Of a DNA stretch of 64,000 nt, positions 9,880 to 20,925 are shown in pieces. The stretch is from Saprospiraceae bacterium (GTDB lineage: Bacteria > Bacteroidota > Bacteroidia > Chitinophagales > Saprospiraceae). Each line of letters starts with the position of its first letter. Position 1 is the first letter of the stretch. The stretch lies in contig JADKAE010000014.1 in the NCBI GenBank assembly GCA_016715405.1, positions 1-64,000 of the forward strand, written 5' to 3'. The position numbers and the translations under genes are program-made. The notes beneath the pieces were generated by a model, which did not search any database, was not told the DNA's origin, and saw only the letters and a list, made by a program, of their open reading frames with translations.

Positions 9880-9996
9880 GTTCTCTGTTCTCTGTTCTCT
9901 GTTCTCTGTTCTCTGTGTTCAAGATTAATTAGCAAAGATAAGGAACAGAGAACGGACAACCGACAACGGAGAACGGACAACCGACAACCGACAACC
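9880..9996. repeat. Heptamer inverted-repeat element, copy A
   Basis: Five GTTCTCT units (9880-9914) face an arm built of GAACAGA/GAACGGA/CGACAAC-type units (9942-9996). The spacer holds the conserved core TAGCAAAGATAAGGAAC. On the minus strand the core reads TATCTTTG, a perfect TAnnTTTG box, here pointing back into the end of fabD. The arms can pair into a long hairpin. Confidence 0.85.
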
Positions 9997-10066
9997 AAAA
10001 AAAATCGGGGTTTTGCCGTGACTTTTCCGTTGTATAAAACGTTGTAAGTAGAAAGTATTTTTTTTC

Positions 10067-10624
10067 ATGGTGAGAGAAGAAGTAAAAAACGGGAGTTTGT
10101 TGATCGCCGAGCCGTTTATGTTGGATCCCAATTTTAAACGCGCCGCAGTTCTTCTGTGCGAACATTCGGCAGAGGGGAGTATCGGTTTTATTCTCAACAA
10201 GCCGCTCGGTATGCGCATAGACGAGCTGATCGAAGATTTTCCCGAATTTGATTCCGAGGTATTTTTCGGCGGACCGGTACAGACCGATACGATCCATTAT
10301 ATCCACAGCGTGGGCGATTTGCTTGAAGAAAGCGTAAAACTCACCGACGGCGTTTACTGGGGAGGAGATTTTGAAAAATTAAAATTTCTTATTTCTTCTC
10401 AGTTGATCCTGCCGCAAGATATCCGGTTTTTCCTGGGCTATTCCGGCTGGTCGGAAGGCCAACTGGCCGACGAAATTGTATACGGCTCCTGGGTGTTGGC
10501 CGAAATGTACGCCAACTACGTATTTAAATCCCGCCCCGATCAACTCTGGCAACAGGCTATGTACAACAAAGGCAATGCTTATACGGTGATCGCCCGTATG
10601 CCGGAAAATTATAGCGCGAATTAA
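10067..10624 (+). CDS. YqgE/AlgH family protein (UPF0301)
   Basis: Cytoplasmic protein of the UPF0301 family, whose biochemical role is not settled. Recognisable features are the opening NGSLLIAEPFMLDPNFKRAA, the VLLCEHSAEGSIGFILNKPL motif, the FFGGPVQTD motif and FLGYSGWSEGQLADEI near residues 125-140. Length is 185 residues, typical. Intact, stands alone between two repeat elements, with no visible strong promoter box. Confidence 0.9.
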   Translation: MVREEVKNGSLLIAEPFMLDPNFKRAAVLLCEHSAEGSIGFILNKPLGMRIDELIEDFPEFDSEVFFGGPVQTDTIHYIHSVGDLLEESVKLTDGVYWGGDFEKLKFLISSQLILPQDIRFFLGYSGWSEGQLADEIVYGSWVLAEMYANYVFKSRPDQLWQQAMYNKGNAYTVIARMPENYSAN

Positions 10625-10768
10625 TGTGCTGATGTGCTGATGGGTTAATGTGCTGATAATAAATACTTTAATAAAAATATTGTTTGTTAAAATATAAATA
10701 ATAATATTATCAGCAAATCAGCAAATCAGCACATCAGCAAATCAGCAAATCAGCAAATCAGCACATCA
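10625..10768. repeat. Octamer inverted-repeat element (CAGCAAAT / GTGCTGAT)
   Basis: The left arm (10625-10658) repeats GTGCTGAT. The right arm (10709-10768) has seven units of CAGCAAAT or CAGCACAT, the reverse complement type. The 50-base spacer is almost pure A/T. It has the same build as the heptamer family with a different unit, and fills the space between two convergent genes. Confidence 0.85.
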
Positions 10769-10770
10769 TT

Positions 10771-11129
10771 TTACATCGAATACCCTCCCTTCGCCCAATT
10801 CTTCAGCAAAGCGATTTCTTCGGCGGTAAGTGCAGGCTTTTTTAGCTTAAAGGGCATAAACTTGGCATCGTCCTGGGGTAATTCTACCCGTGCGATGATA
10901 TCCGTGATATTATTCTTTGCAGCTTCGTAAGTGTCAAAAGGTTTTTTCTTCCCGTCTTGGGAGGGGAATGGCAGGGCGCGCAACTCTTCTGGAGTAGAGC
11001 GCTAACTTCTGTCTCATAAGATACCTTGGGCACGGCCTTTGTCATATCCTGCTTGGCAGGCGCCGTCGTTTTGGGTGAACAGGCAAAGACCAGGATGATC
11101 AATGCAAAAAGGAAATAAAGCTTTTTCAT
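10771..11129 (-). CDS. Small cytochrome c-like lipoprotein (one frameshift)
   Basis: Predicted periplasmic, lipid-anchored single-heme protein. MKKLYFLFALIILVFACSPK is a lipoprotein signal with the modified Cys at residue 17. The heme motif CAPCH (SCAPCH) follows near residue 52. KFMPFK near residue 95 offers a Met as distal ligand, and LTAEEIALLKNWAKGGY is the usual C-terminal helix. The frame breaks near 10980; one extra base after CAPCH gives FPSQDGKKKPFDTYEAAKNN and rejoins the parts. About 118 residues. A heptamer element upstream (11213-11356) carries a -7 box aimed at this gene. Electron partner unknown. Confidence 0.85.
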
Positions 11130-11212
11130 ACCAGAGAATAATTTGTTAATAGTTGGTAAAATTTGAAACTTAGTGCGACAAAATAGGGAAAGCACATGAG
11201 TTTGCAAAATCT

Positions 11213-11356
11213 GTTCTCTGTTCTCTGTTCTCTGTTCTCTGTTCTCTGTTCTCTGTTCTCTGTTCTCTGTTCTCTGTTCTCTGTTCTCTGTTAAAGTTTA
11301 AATGGCAAATATAAAGAACGGACAACGGAGAACAGAGAACCGAGAACGGACAACAA
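11213..11356. repeat. Heptamer inverted-repeat element, copy B
   Basis: Eleven GTTCTCT units (11213-11291) face an arm of GAACGGA/CAACGGA/GAACAGA units (11316-11356). The spacer holds GGCAAATATAAAGAAC, which reads TATATTTG on the minus strand, a perfect -7 box pointing at the cytochrome gene that starts at 11129. This is the longest uniform array in the window. Confidence 0.88.
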
Positions 11357-11400
11357 AGAAAAAACCCCGTATCAACCGCGGGTGACGGCCAATACGGGGT
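11357..11400 (-). terminator. Intrinsic terminator of ppdK
   Basis: On the minus strand ACCCCGTAT (11400-11392) pairs with ATACGGGGT (11372-11364), with a 19-base loop, followed by a T run. It lies just beyond the ppdK stop at 11422. Confidence 0.8.
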
Positions 11401-11421
11401 GACAGGAAAAGTTACTATGCT

Positions 11422-14241
11422 TTAATCGGTTGTGTATTTTTTCTCTCCAAGTTTTGCGTGTGCTGCTGCCAGGCGGGCAATGGGTACGCGGGGCGCCGAA
11501 CACGATACGTAGTTGAGGCCGATATGGTGGCAGAACTTGATCGATTCGGGGTGTCCGCCGTGCTCGCCGCAAATGCCTATCTTCAGGTCAGGGCGGGTTT
11601 TGCGGCCCCATTCCACTGCTATTTTCATCAACTTGCCTACGCCGCGGGTATCCAGTACTTCAAACGGGTTGTCGTGAAGCAGGTTTTGTTGCGTATACAT
11701 CGGCAGGAACTTGTTCTCAGCGTCTTCTCGCGAGAAGGAGAAGGTGGCCTGCGTGAGGTCGTTGGTGCCGAAGGAGAAGAAATCGGCTTCTTTGGCCAAC
11801 TGGTCGGCTTCCATGCAAGCGCGTACGACTTCGATCATCGACCCAAACTTGAATTTTAGCTTGACGTTTCTCCTTTTTCAATTTCCTGTTGCAGATAATC
11901 TACATGCGCTTTTACCTGCTGCAATTCTTCGGCAGTACAAACCTGCGGTACCATGATCTCCGGATTCACCTCTATGCCCTCTTGCCGGCATTCTGCTTCG
12001 GCTTCGAGAATGGCTTGGATCTGCATGCGGTAGATTTCGGGATAAGTGAGGCCCAATCGCACGCCGCGGTGTCCCAGCATCGGGTTTACCTCGTACAATT
12101 CCTTCACTTTTTTCAGCATGCGTTCTTTTTTCTGAATAGCCTGGTTGACCAGGTCGCTGCCTTCCATATTAAATGGAGTGGGGGAGACGGCGGCGATTTC
12201 CGGGTTGGCTTCGAGAAGTCGCAGGCTGCTGAACAAGTTGTTTACACCCAATACCGTAGTGCGAAGCTGGGTAAGGTGCTCCAGTTCGTCGCGCAATTCT
12301 TCTTCGCTGGGCAGAAACTCGTGGATAGGCGGGTCGAGCAGGCGAATGGTAACCGGTCGCGGCGACATCACCTTGAAGATTTGTTTGAAATCTTCCCGTT
12401 GAATAGGCAGCAAGCGTTCGAGGGCTTTTTTGCGGTCTTCCGTGTTGTTGGCCAGGATCATATCGATCACGATGGGCAGTCGCTCAGAAGCATTAAACAT
12501 GCGCTCGGTACGGCAAAGCCCGATACCCATAGCGCCATATTCTACGGCTTTGAGTGCGGCGTCGGGGGTATCCGCGTTGGCCATCACTTGTAGTCGGGCC
12601 ACTTCGTCGGCCCAGTGAAGTAGTGTTTCGAGTTCTTTAGAGAAAGTGGGTTCTACCGTAGGAATTTCGCCCTGGTATACGAGGCCCGTACCGCCGTCGA
12701 TGGTAATGTAATCGCCTTCGTGCAGTATTTTTTCGCCGATGACAGCCTGGCGCAGCTTGACGTCTACCGAAATACCTTCGGCGCCGGCTACGCAGGGCTT
12801 GCCCATACCTCTGGCCACCACGGCTGCGTGGGAGGTTTTACCGCCACGGCTGGTGAGGATGCCCTGAGAGGCAAAAAATCCGTGGATATCTTCGGGTTTC
12901 GTTTCCTCGCGTACGAGGATCACTTTTTGTCCGCCGCGGCCCAGCAATTCGGCGCGGTCGGCGTCAAAAACGCAGTGGCCGGAGGCAGCGCCGGGAGATG
13001 CCGGCAAACCTTGTGCGAGCGGCGTTTTTTTATGGTTAGGATCGAGGCGTGGATATAGCAATTGTTCGAGCATATCGGGTTTGATACGCAGCAGAGCCTG
13101 TTCTTTGTCGATGAGGCCTTCTCCGACCATTTCTACCGAGGTGCGCACCATGGCGGCGGCGTTCATCTTGCCATTGCGGGTCTGCAAACAGTATAATATC
13201 TGCTTTTCGATAGTATATTCAAAGTCCTGGACTTCTTTGTAGTGGCTTTCCAGCTTGTTGCGGAGGTCTTCCAGCTGGCGGTACATTTCCGGCATTTCTT
13301 CAGCCAGCATGTGAACGGGTTTCGGGGTGCGGATGCCGGCCACCACGTCTTCGCCCTGGGCATTGGTGAGATATTCTCCAAACATCACGTTTTCGCCGGT
13401 GCCGGGGTCGCGGGTAAAGCCCACGCCGGTGGCGCTGTCGTTGCCCATATTGCCGAATACCATGGCTACTACGTTGACGGCGGTGCCGTTGGCCATATCG
13501 GGGGTGATATTGAATTCGCGGCGATAGTCGACTGCGCGTTTGCCCATCCAGGAGTTGAATACGGCCTTGATGGCTATTTCGAGTTGTTCGTAAACATCTT
13601 CAGGGAACGGGCGGCCTGTGTGCTCTTTTACGACCAACAGGAACCGGTCGCTGATGTCTTTGAGGTCGGCAGCACTCAGACCAATGTCGACCTTGACACC
13701 TGCGCGATGTTTTACTTCTTCAAAATGCGCGTCGAATTTTTCATCGGGTACGCCCAGCGCTACCTTGCCAAAAAGCTGGATAAAGCGGCGGTAGGCGTCA
13801 TAACAGAACCGTTCGTTGCCGGTCTGCTTGATCATACCCTGCAGGGTCTGCGAGTTGAGGCCGAGGTTTAGGATGGTGTCCATCATACCCGGCATCGACA
13901 TAGCGGAACCGGAGCGAACTGAGACCAGGAGCGGATTTTGGGCGTCGCCGAAGCGTTTGCCGGAAGCTCTCTCAACTTCAGCCATTTCAGCGTGTACTTC
14001 CGCAAGCGCGCCGTCGGGTAATTCTCTCTTGGAATCCGCCAGGTAAGTAAGGCAGGTAGCTGTTGTGATGACAAAGCCGGGGGGCACGTTCAACCCGATT
14101 TGGGTCATTTCGCACAAGTTGGCGCCTTTGCCGCCCAACAAGTGCTTGTTTTTTCCATCCCCCTCGCGAAAAGAATAGACATATTTTGTTTTTACGGCCT
14201 TTTCAGCCTTTTTCCTGGATTACACTAGCTGTTTCGTCCAT
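11422..14241 (-). CDS. ppdK: Pyruvate, phosphate dikinase (two frameshifts)
   Basis: Interconverts pyruvate, ATP and Pi with phosphoenolpyruvate, AMP and PPi; cytoplasmic, linking glycolysis and gluconeogenesis. The N-terminal ATP-grasp part reads KYVYSFREGDGKNKHLLGGK and SVRSGSAMSMPGMMDTILNL. The swivelling domain has the phospho-His in TSRGGKTSHAAVVARGMGKP. The C-terminal TIM barrel carries GLCRTERMF, PMLGHRGVRLG and the active-site Cys in KIGICGEHGGHPESI. Breaks: near 14208 (A run after GTAATCCAGG; one extra A links MDETASVIQ to KAEKAVKTKYV) and near 11865 (linking to VKLKFKFGSMIEVVRACMEA). Repaired length is about 935 residues. The terminator at 11357-11400 follows. Confidence 0.96.
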
Positions 14242-14479
14242 GACTGTCGTTTTTATAAACTAATTGATTGTTCTATGTTAGGGCTGAAGTAATACAACTT
14301 ATTGTCGATTCAACAATAAGCTTTGGTTGTCCCAAAATTAACCCCTATTGAAGGTTGGCACAGATGACTTAGCTCAAGGTTTTTACTAACAATTATCAAT
14401 GTGGGAGTTTTTTACATCAATAAATGCAGGCTATGGCTTATATTAGGGGCTTATTTTTTTAACAAATAACACACCTGAC

Positions 14480-17400
14480 ATGCACAAAAAACTTTGGCTG
14501 CTGGCAATTGCTGCGATGATCGCGGCAGCGCCTGCTTTTGCTCAAAAAAAAGGAGCAGCGCCTACTACCAAAAAAGAAGAAAAAAAACCGGAGAAAAAAG
14601 ATCCTTTTAACGCAGGTACTTTCACCGGACTTTCTTTCCGCGCTATCGGTCCGGCAGTAACCTCCGGCCGCATTTCCGATTTTGCCGTTAATCCGCGCAA
14701 TCACAACGAATACTACGTGGCTTCTTCTTCCGGCGGTGTTTGGAAAACTACCAACCGCGGCACTACCTATACGCCTGTTTTTGACGGCGAAGGTTCGTAT
14801 TCCATCGGTTGCGTATCGCTCGATCCCACCAATCCCAATGTGGTGTGGGTAGGCGCGGGCGAAAACAACAACCAGCGTTCCGTTGCCTACGGCGACGGCG
14901 TGTATCGAAGCAATGACGGCGGAAAAAGCTGGAAAAATATGGGACTGAAAAATTCCGAGCATATCGCCAGTATCATCATAGATCCCACTGATCCCAATAT
15001 TATCTGGGTGGGCGCCTACGGCCCCGTGTGGAAAGAAGGCGGCGAACGCGGCGTATATAAATCGACCGACGGCGGCGCCACCTGGAAAACGTGAAAGCGG
15101 TTAGCGATTTCACGGGCTGCAACGATCTGCTGATGGATCCCCGCAACCCCAAAGTACTCTATGCCGCTTTCCATCAGCGCATGCGCAAAGTATATACCTA
15201 TATCGGCGGCGGCCCCGAATCGGCCCTGTATAAAACTACCGACGGCGGCGCTACCTGGACCAAACTTGAGGGCGGCCTTCCCGGCGGCGATATCGGCCGC
15301 ATCGGCATCGCCCTGGCGCCTTCCAACCCCGATATCGTCTACGCCGTGGTGGAAGCACCCGAGGGAAAAGGCGGCATCTATCGCTCCAGCGACCGCGGCG
15401 CCAGCTGGGAGAAAAAAAGCGGCACCTATACCTCTGGTAACTACTATAATGAAGTGGTCTGCGACCCGCTCAACCCCAACCGCATTTTTATCACCGACAC
15501 CTATTATAAGGTGAGCGATGACGGCGGAAAAACTGTGCGCAACCTGGGCGAACTAAACAAACATATCGACAACCACTGTATCTGGATAGATCCCAACGAC
15601 ACCAACCACCTGCTCGTGGGCTGCGACGGCGGCATCTACGAAACCTGGGACTTTGCAGCAAGCTGGGACTTTAAAACCAACCTGCCCGTTACACAATTTT
15701 ACAAAGTTTCTACCGACAACGCTACGCCTTTTTACCACGTTCACGGCGGCACGCAGGACAATTTTAGCCTCGGTGGTCCCAGCCGGACGATCTCCGGCAA
15801 CGGCATCGTCAACTCCGATTGGTACGTCACCTCTATCGGCGACGGCTTCGAAACCCAGGTTGATCCCACTGATCCCAATATCATCTATGCCCAAAGCCAA
15901 TACGGCGGCCTGTCGCGTTTCGACCGCCGCAGTGGCGAATACCTGTATATCCGCCCCGTGGAACGCGAAGGCGACGCGCCTTATCGCTGGAACTGGGATG
16001 CGCCCCTGCTCATCAGCCAACACAGTTCCACACGCGTTTACTTCGGCGCCAACCGCCTCTTCCGCACCGACGATCGCGGCAACTCCTGGGAAGTGATCAG
16101 CCCCGACCTTACGCGCCAGGTAGACCGCAACAAACTCGAACTGATGGGCAAAGTGTGGAGCGTAGACGCCATTGCGAAAAACCAGAGCACCGATATCTTC
16201 GGCCAGACGACGACCATTGCAGAGTCTAAATTCGACCCCAACGTATTGTGGGTAGGCACCGACGACGGACTCATACAGCGCACTACCGACGGCGGCCGCA
16301 ACTGGACGGCCATCGATAAACTACCGGGGTGCCTGAGATGAGCTATGTGCACCAGATTATCGCTTCGCTGAACGATGCCAATACGGCGTACGTTTGCTTC
16401 AACCACCACCGCTACGGCGACTTCAAACTGTACATACTCAAAACCACCGATGGCGGCCGCTCCTGGTCGTCGATCGCCTCCAACCTGCCCGAGCGCGGCA
16501 GCGTATATACGATCGCCGAAGACCATGTCGATCCCAATCTGTTGTTTGTGGGTACGGAATTCGGCTGTTTCTTCAGCAATGACGGCGGCAAGCAGTGGGT
16601 GCAACTCAAAGCCGGACTGCCTACCATCGCTGTTCGCGACATCGAGATACAGCGCCGCGAAAACGACCTTGTGCTGGGTACATTTGGCCGCGGATTCTAC
16701 ATCCTCGACGACTATACGCCGCTCCGGAACCTCAAAAAAGAGGACCTGGAGAAAAACGCGGTTTTGTTAGCCGAAAAAGAAGCCTGGATGTTCATCGAAA
16801 GCTACCCGCTGGGCGTGCGCGACAAAGGTCACCAGGGTTCCAGTTACTTCTCTACGCCCAATCCAGCGGTAGGCGCGGCTTTTACCTATTATTTAAAAGA
16901 AGACGTAAAAACTATCAAAGAAAAGCGCCGCGAAGCAGAAAAGGCCAAATTGGATAAAGGCGAAAAAATTTACTACCCCAACATGGATAGTCTGCGGATA
17001 GAAGACCTACAACCGGCGCCTTATTTGCTCTTTACGGTCACCGATGCCGCCGGCAATGTGGTTCGCCACCTCAAAGAGCCTGCCAAGAAAGGACTCAAGC
17101 GGATTGTGTGGGATTTCCGCTACGCTACGCCGGCGCCCACCAACCAGCGCTATACGCCCGAGCCCGACCAGCTTTTCGGCAGTGGAGAAACCGGCCACCT
17201 GGCCATGCCTGGCGTCTATTCGGTAACCATGCAGTTATTTGAAAACGGGAACATCACCACGCTGGCGGGCCCGGTGAGCTTTGAATGCAAGTCGCTCAAC
17301 GTAGCCACCCTGCCCGCTGCCGACAAAAAAGACTACGACGAATTCTGCAAAAAAGTCACCGATTTGCGCAAGGCTGTTAGCGCCGCCGGTGATATCCACG

Positions 17401-17786
17401 GCACCATGTCGTATAAATTGGGACAAATAAAAATTGCCATTCAAGATATGCCCGCTCCGGTGCAATCCCTGACGCAGCAGGTATACAACCTCGAGTTGCG
17501 TTTGGCAGCCGTCAATGTAAAACTCAACGGCGACGCCACCCGCGCCCGCCGCGAATTTGAAACGGCGCCTTCAATCAGCGACCGAGTAGGTATCGCCGAA
17601 GGCGGTATGTGGACGGTAACCTCGGCGCCCACCGCTACGTTCCGCGATGCTTACGAGCTGGCCAACAAGCAATTCGGTCCGGTGCTGCAGGAACTCAAAG
17701 CTATCGATGCCGACTTGAAAAAGTTGGAAGAAGAACTTGAGAAAAATAATGCCCCGTATACGCCCGGCCGTTGGCCGAAGTGGTGA
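14480..17786 (+). CDS. Large sortilin-like (VPS10/BNR) beta-propeller protein (two frameshifts)
   Basis: Exported protein of about 1,100 residues. A signal peptide (MHKKLWLLAIAAMIAAAPAF-A) is followed by a Lys-rich linker. Many BNR/sortilin-type blades follow, each with the asp-box pattern S.DGG.TW: RSNDGGKSWKNM, KSTDGGATWK, KTTDGGATWTKL, RTDDRGNSWEVI, RTTDGGRNWTAI, KTTDGGRSWSSI. The C-terminal third is an alpha/beta region ending in a charged coiled coil (LKKLEEELEKNN). Breaks at about 15090 (A run: TWKNVKAVSDF) and 16328 (G run: LPGVPEMSYV) are each mended by one base. There is no T9SS sorting domain, so it is probably periplasmic or outer-membrane linked. Such proteins are common in Bacteroidota and often called glycosyl hydrolases, but the substrate is unknown. 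A heptamer element follows directly after the stop. Confidence 0.88.
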
Positions 17787-17787
17787 T

Positions 17788-17883
17788 GTTCTCTGTTCTC
17801 TGTTCTCTGTTCTCTGTTCTCTGCCTAACTGGCAAAGATAAGATAACGGAGAACAGAGAACGGATAACCGACAACTGACAACC
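17788..17883. repeat. Heptamer inverted-repeat element, copy C
   Basis: Five GTTCTCT units (17788-17822) face GATAACGGAGAACAGA-type units and GACAACT (17841-17883). The core TGGCAAAGATAAGATAAC reads TATCTTTG on the minus strand, pointing back into the propeller gene. As in copy A, the array begins two bases after the stop codon in the string TGATGTTCTCT. Confidence 0.85.
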
Positions 17884-18057
17884 CACTTTGTAGCGATTGC
17901 CCCTTTTTTGGTAGTAAAAGATAGTTTTTTGTGAAAAACAGTCTTTTCTATGCTTTCTATTGATGCAAACGGCGTTTGTACTTCCAAAAATTGACAACTC
18001 CAAAACCCCGCTGCATTTTGCTTGAAAATTCAATAACCAACTCAAAACAATGCAGCC

Positions 18058-18150
18058 ATGAAAAGTAAACAGTCCAACCGCCTATTATCCTTTTCAGGAA
18101 TTTCGTTCGCACTACTGGCCATTCTCTTAACCACTCTGGTTGCAAAGTGA
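18058..18150 (+). CDS. Possible 30-residue membrane peptide or signal-peptide remnant
   Basis: An open frame of 30 codons starts with MKSKQSNRLLSFSGISF and ends in a hydrophobic stretch (FALLAILLTTLVAK) before TGA. The composition is that of a single membrane helix or an uncleaved signal peptide. It may be a real small protein, or the first exon-like stub of a deleted secreted protein. The 500 bases between the propeller and the next gene hold only this and repeat copy C. Confidence 0.3.
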   Translation: MKSKQSNRLLSFSGISFALLAILLTTLVAK

Positions 18151-18283
18151 GAATCTTATCATCAGGAGATGAAAATTTGACAAGCGAAAACCCGCTCTTT
18201 TTTCCAGATTAATTATTATACTGCATAGGGTGACCAGTATTATGCAATACTATTCTTTTACCTCATGCCAAAACCTAATTACC

Positions 18284-20887
18284 ATGCGTATTCTACTTCC
18301 TCTGTTTTTCTGCTTTCTTGCACTCCCTAAGCTGACCTCACAAATCTATGTGGGTGTTACGGTGCTCAATGGTAATTCAACCACTACCTGCACCGATCCC
18401 TTTGATCCTGCCGACCCAGGTTGGAGCATCAGGGTAGAAAATGAGGAATGGGTACAATACTTCGGCACGGGATCCTGTCCTTTTCCTGTATTGCCCAATT
18501 TGCAATACCAGGCAGCCTACGATTGGCAGGGCGTGGTTCCCGCTACGGTTAAGGTGTGTTTTGAAGCTTATGAACACGATCCCAACCTCATCATTGTTGT
18601 TTGCAGCAACCGGCAGTGCATCGCCCAGACCTGCCTCGACCTGGCCATTCCGGCTCTGGGGCAGAGCGCCGACTACACGATCACCCTGCCAAGCGGATTG
18701 CCCTCGGCGGGCAGCGCACAGATAAGGGTGACCACCAGCGGCTCGCCCGTAGGGCCCAGCGTAGGTGTGTGTAGTTATACCAAAACATATGGGGTAGCAG
18801 GTACAGATATTAATCGGGGTTACAAAATACTCGAAACCACAGACGGTAATTTCGTTATCGCCGGTGAGTGGAATGGCGAGGCCTACCTGATAAAAACTGA
18901 TAATCAAGGCAATCAACTGGCATTTCGGACGTATGGCACAGAAATTGGTGGCGCCTCCAAATTTCTCGACCTCGAAGCAGCTCCCGGCGGCGGTTTCGTC
19001 GTTGCCGGTGAGTGCACGAACTGCATGGGCGCTGATAGCACGGTGAAAGTTGTCGTTTTGAAAACGGATGAAAACTTAGAACCCGATGCAACAACACCTT
19101 TGTGGAAGTTCGGCAACGCTGTCGGTGCGCCATTTACCACCAACGGACAACGTTATTCCCCCGCGCTCGCTGCCACCCCTGACGGGTATCTGTTGGCTAC
19201 CACCGCGGGAGTCGGCGCCGCGCTGAATGCTGAAGATTTGGTGGTCACCAAATTATCGGTTTCGCTTGATTCCTTGTGGTCGAAATTTCACCTGCTCGGC
19301 TTTTTCGAGCGGGCAAGCGACCTGGTATTCACCGACGACGGATACGCGTTGACCATCAATCGGGCATTTCTAACTGATATGATTGTATTAAAAACAGACT
19401 TAGATGGAGAGGCCATTTGGTCACAAATCGTACATGCTAATTCGCTCCATTCAGTTGAATACATAATGGCTACCCAACAGTTGGTGTTGGCTGGAAGCCG
19501 AGCCACGGCCTCCCAGCAAGCCGATGTGTTGCTCTATCGACTTGATGCGGCCTCGGGAGATCCGCTTGATTCGCTGATTTTTGGCGAAGCACTCACCGAT
19601 GTCGGTATTGATCTGCATCTGCTGGAAGACGACAATCTACTACTTGCCGCTCATTTTGCCCAACCCAATGATTTTGGCGCCTACCTCACTTCCCGCATCT
19701 ACCGGATTCAAACCGATCCGCTCCAAGTTTTAGATTACGATTTGATACCCAACCCTGACGACATCACCAATATGGGCGTTGAAAGCGCCCTGCCGCTGAG
19801 TTGCAATGGCAAGCAATTTGCTGCCGCAGGTATTCGGGGATTTAATAATCGCACGTTTTTCCATTCCATCAAGTCCTGCGGCAGTGTGATAACGCCCCAA
19901 GCGACCATTTTTTGCGAGGGAGAAAGTATTGTGCTAACAGCATTAGAACAAGGCACAAGCTATTTATGGTCAACCGGTGATACCACCCAAAGTGTTGTCG
20001 TTTCTGACGGCGGAACCTATAGTGTAAGCGTCAATTACGGCTGCCAGGTAGAAACAGGTTCGGTGACTTTGACCCAAATACCAGTGCAGCAAACCGAAGT
20101 AGCCGCTTCGATTTGCGAGGGAGAATCTTATTTGCTTCCCAATGGATCGACAGTAACCGCACCGGGTGTTTACGTAGTAACCCTGGCCGGACAAGCAGGT
20201 TGCGACAGCATCATCAGTACTACGCTGTCGGTTTTTGAAAGCGATTACGTCGAAATCGATACCATACTTTGTTCCGGTCAAACTTATGAACTACCCGATG
20301 GCGAGATCACCGGCGAAACCGGTATTTATACGTATGTTTTTACCAACCAATTGGGATGCGATAGTACCGTAACCATCGTGGTGGCGGTGACTGGCCCCGT
20401 CGTTATTACAAATGCAACAATTACCCCCGATAACGGTTCGGGTATCGGCGCCATTTCGGTATCAGTCACAGGAGGGGTGAATGTATATCAATACCAATGG
20501 AGCAACGGCGCTACCAGCAGCACTATAACCGGATTAATATCAGGCGATTATACGCTGACGGTTACAGAGGGATACGGTTGTTCCTGGGTGTTTTCCTTCG
20601 AAGTGCCGTTCATGACAAATATCGACGAGGCGGCGCAGGCGAATCAACTACGCGTATATCCCAATCCCTTTACAGGACAAATAACGGTAGAAATGTTTGG
20701 CCCGGTTATTGGCAACAGCGCAGAATTCCGTTTGCACGATGTCGCGGGAAAAATACTGTATCGGCAGCCTTTTACGACAAACCGTACTGTTATCGAAACA
20801 GATAACCTGCCAGCGGGATATTATGGCCTGGAATATTGGGATAATAACCAACGCATCATCACAGAAAAATTGCTGAAAAGCAGGTGA
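18284..20887 (+). CDS. T9SS-secreted multidomain protein with SprB-like repeat
   Basis: Surface or secreted protein of 867 residues, intact. MRILLPLFFCFLALPKLTSQ is a Sec signal. An N-terminal Cys-rich domain (about 20-165) has several Cys pairs. A repeat region from about 170 to 520 shows ETTDGNFVIAGEW, APGGGFVVAGE and KTD-type motifs, typical of a beta-propeller of delta-60 type. PKD/Ig-like modules with FCEGES and ICEGESYLLPNGS follow. A SprB-like repeat (YQYQWSNGATSSTITGLISG) near residue 755 precedes the sorting domain, LRVYPNPFTGQITVEMFGPV to ITEKLLKSR. I chose the third Met because it starts a clean signal peptide. Role, such as adhesion or gliding surface, is inferred only from architecture. 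Confidence 0.9.
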   Translation: MRILLPLFFCFLALPKLTSQIYVGVTVLNGNSTTTCTDPFDPADPGWSIRVENEEWVQYFGTGSCPFPVLPNLQYQAAYDWQGVVPATVKVCFEAYEHDPNLIIVVCSNRQCIAQTCLDLAIPALGQSADYTITLPSGLPSAGSAQIRVTTSGSPVGPSVGVCSYTKTYGVAGTDINRGYKILETTDGNFVIAGEWNGEAYLIKTDNQGNQLAFRTYGTEIGGASKFLDLEAAPGGGFVVAGECTNCMGADSTVKVVVLKTDENLEPDATTPLWKFGNAVGAPFTTNGQRYSPALAATPDGYLLATTAGVGAALNAEDLVVTKLSVSLDSLWSKFHLLGFFERASDLVFTDDGYALTINRAFLTDMIVLKTDLDGEAIWSQIVHANSLHSVEYIMATQQLVLAGSRATASQQADVLLYRLDAASGDPLDSLIFGEALTDVGIDLHLLEDDNLLLAAHFAQPNDFGAYLTSRIYRIQTDPLQVLDYDLIPNPDDITNMGVESALPLSCNGKQFAAAGIRGFNNRTFFHSIKSCGSVITPQATIFCEGESIVLTALEQGTSYLWSTGDTTQSVVVSDGGTYSVSVNYGCQVETGSVTLTQIPVQQTEVAASICEGESYLLPNGSTVTAPGVYVVTLAGQAGCDSIISTTLSVFESDYVEIDTILCSGQTYELPDGEITGETGIYTYVFTNQLGCDSTVTIVVAVTGPVVITNATITPDNGSGIGAISVSVTGGVNVYQYQWSNGATSSTITGLISGDYTLTVTEGYGCSWVFSFEVPFMTNIDEAAQANQLRVYPNPFTGQITVEMFGPVIGNSAEFRLHDVAGKILYRQPFTTNRTVIETDNLPAGYYGLEYWDNNQRIITEKLLKSR

Positions 20888-20925
20888 TTTCAGGATATCT
20901 GCGCAAAACTCTTTTTCTTTGCCTC

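Noticed and set aside
10709..10768. Regular CAGCAAAT units considered as a CRISPR array
   Set aside because: Units are 8 bases with no unique spacers, no cas genes, and a facing inverse arm exists at 10625-10658.
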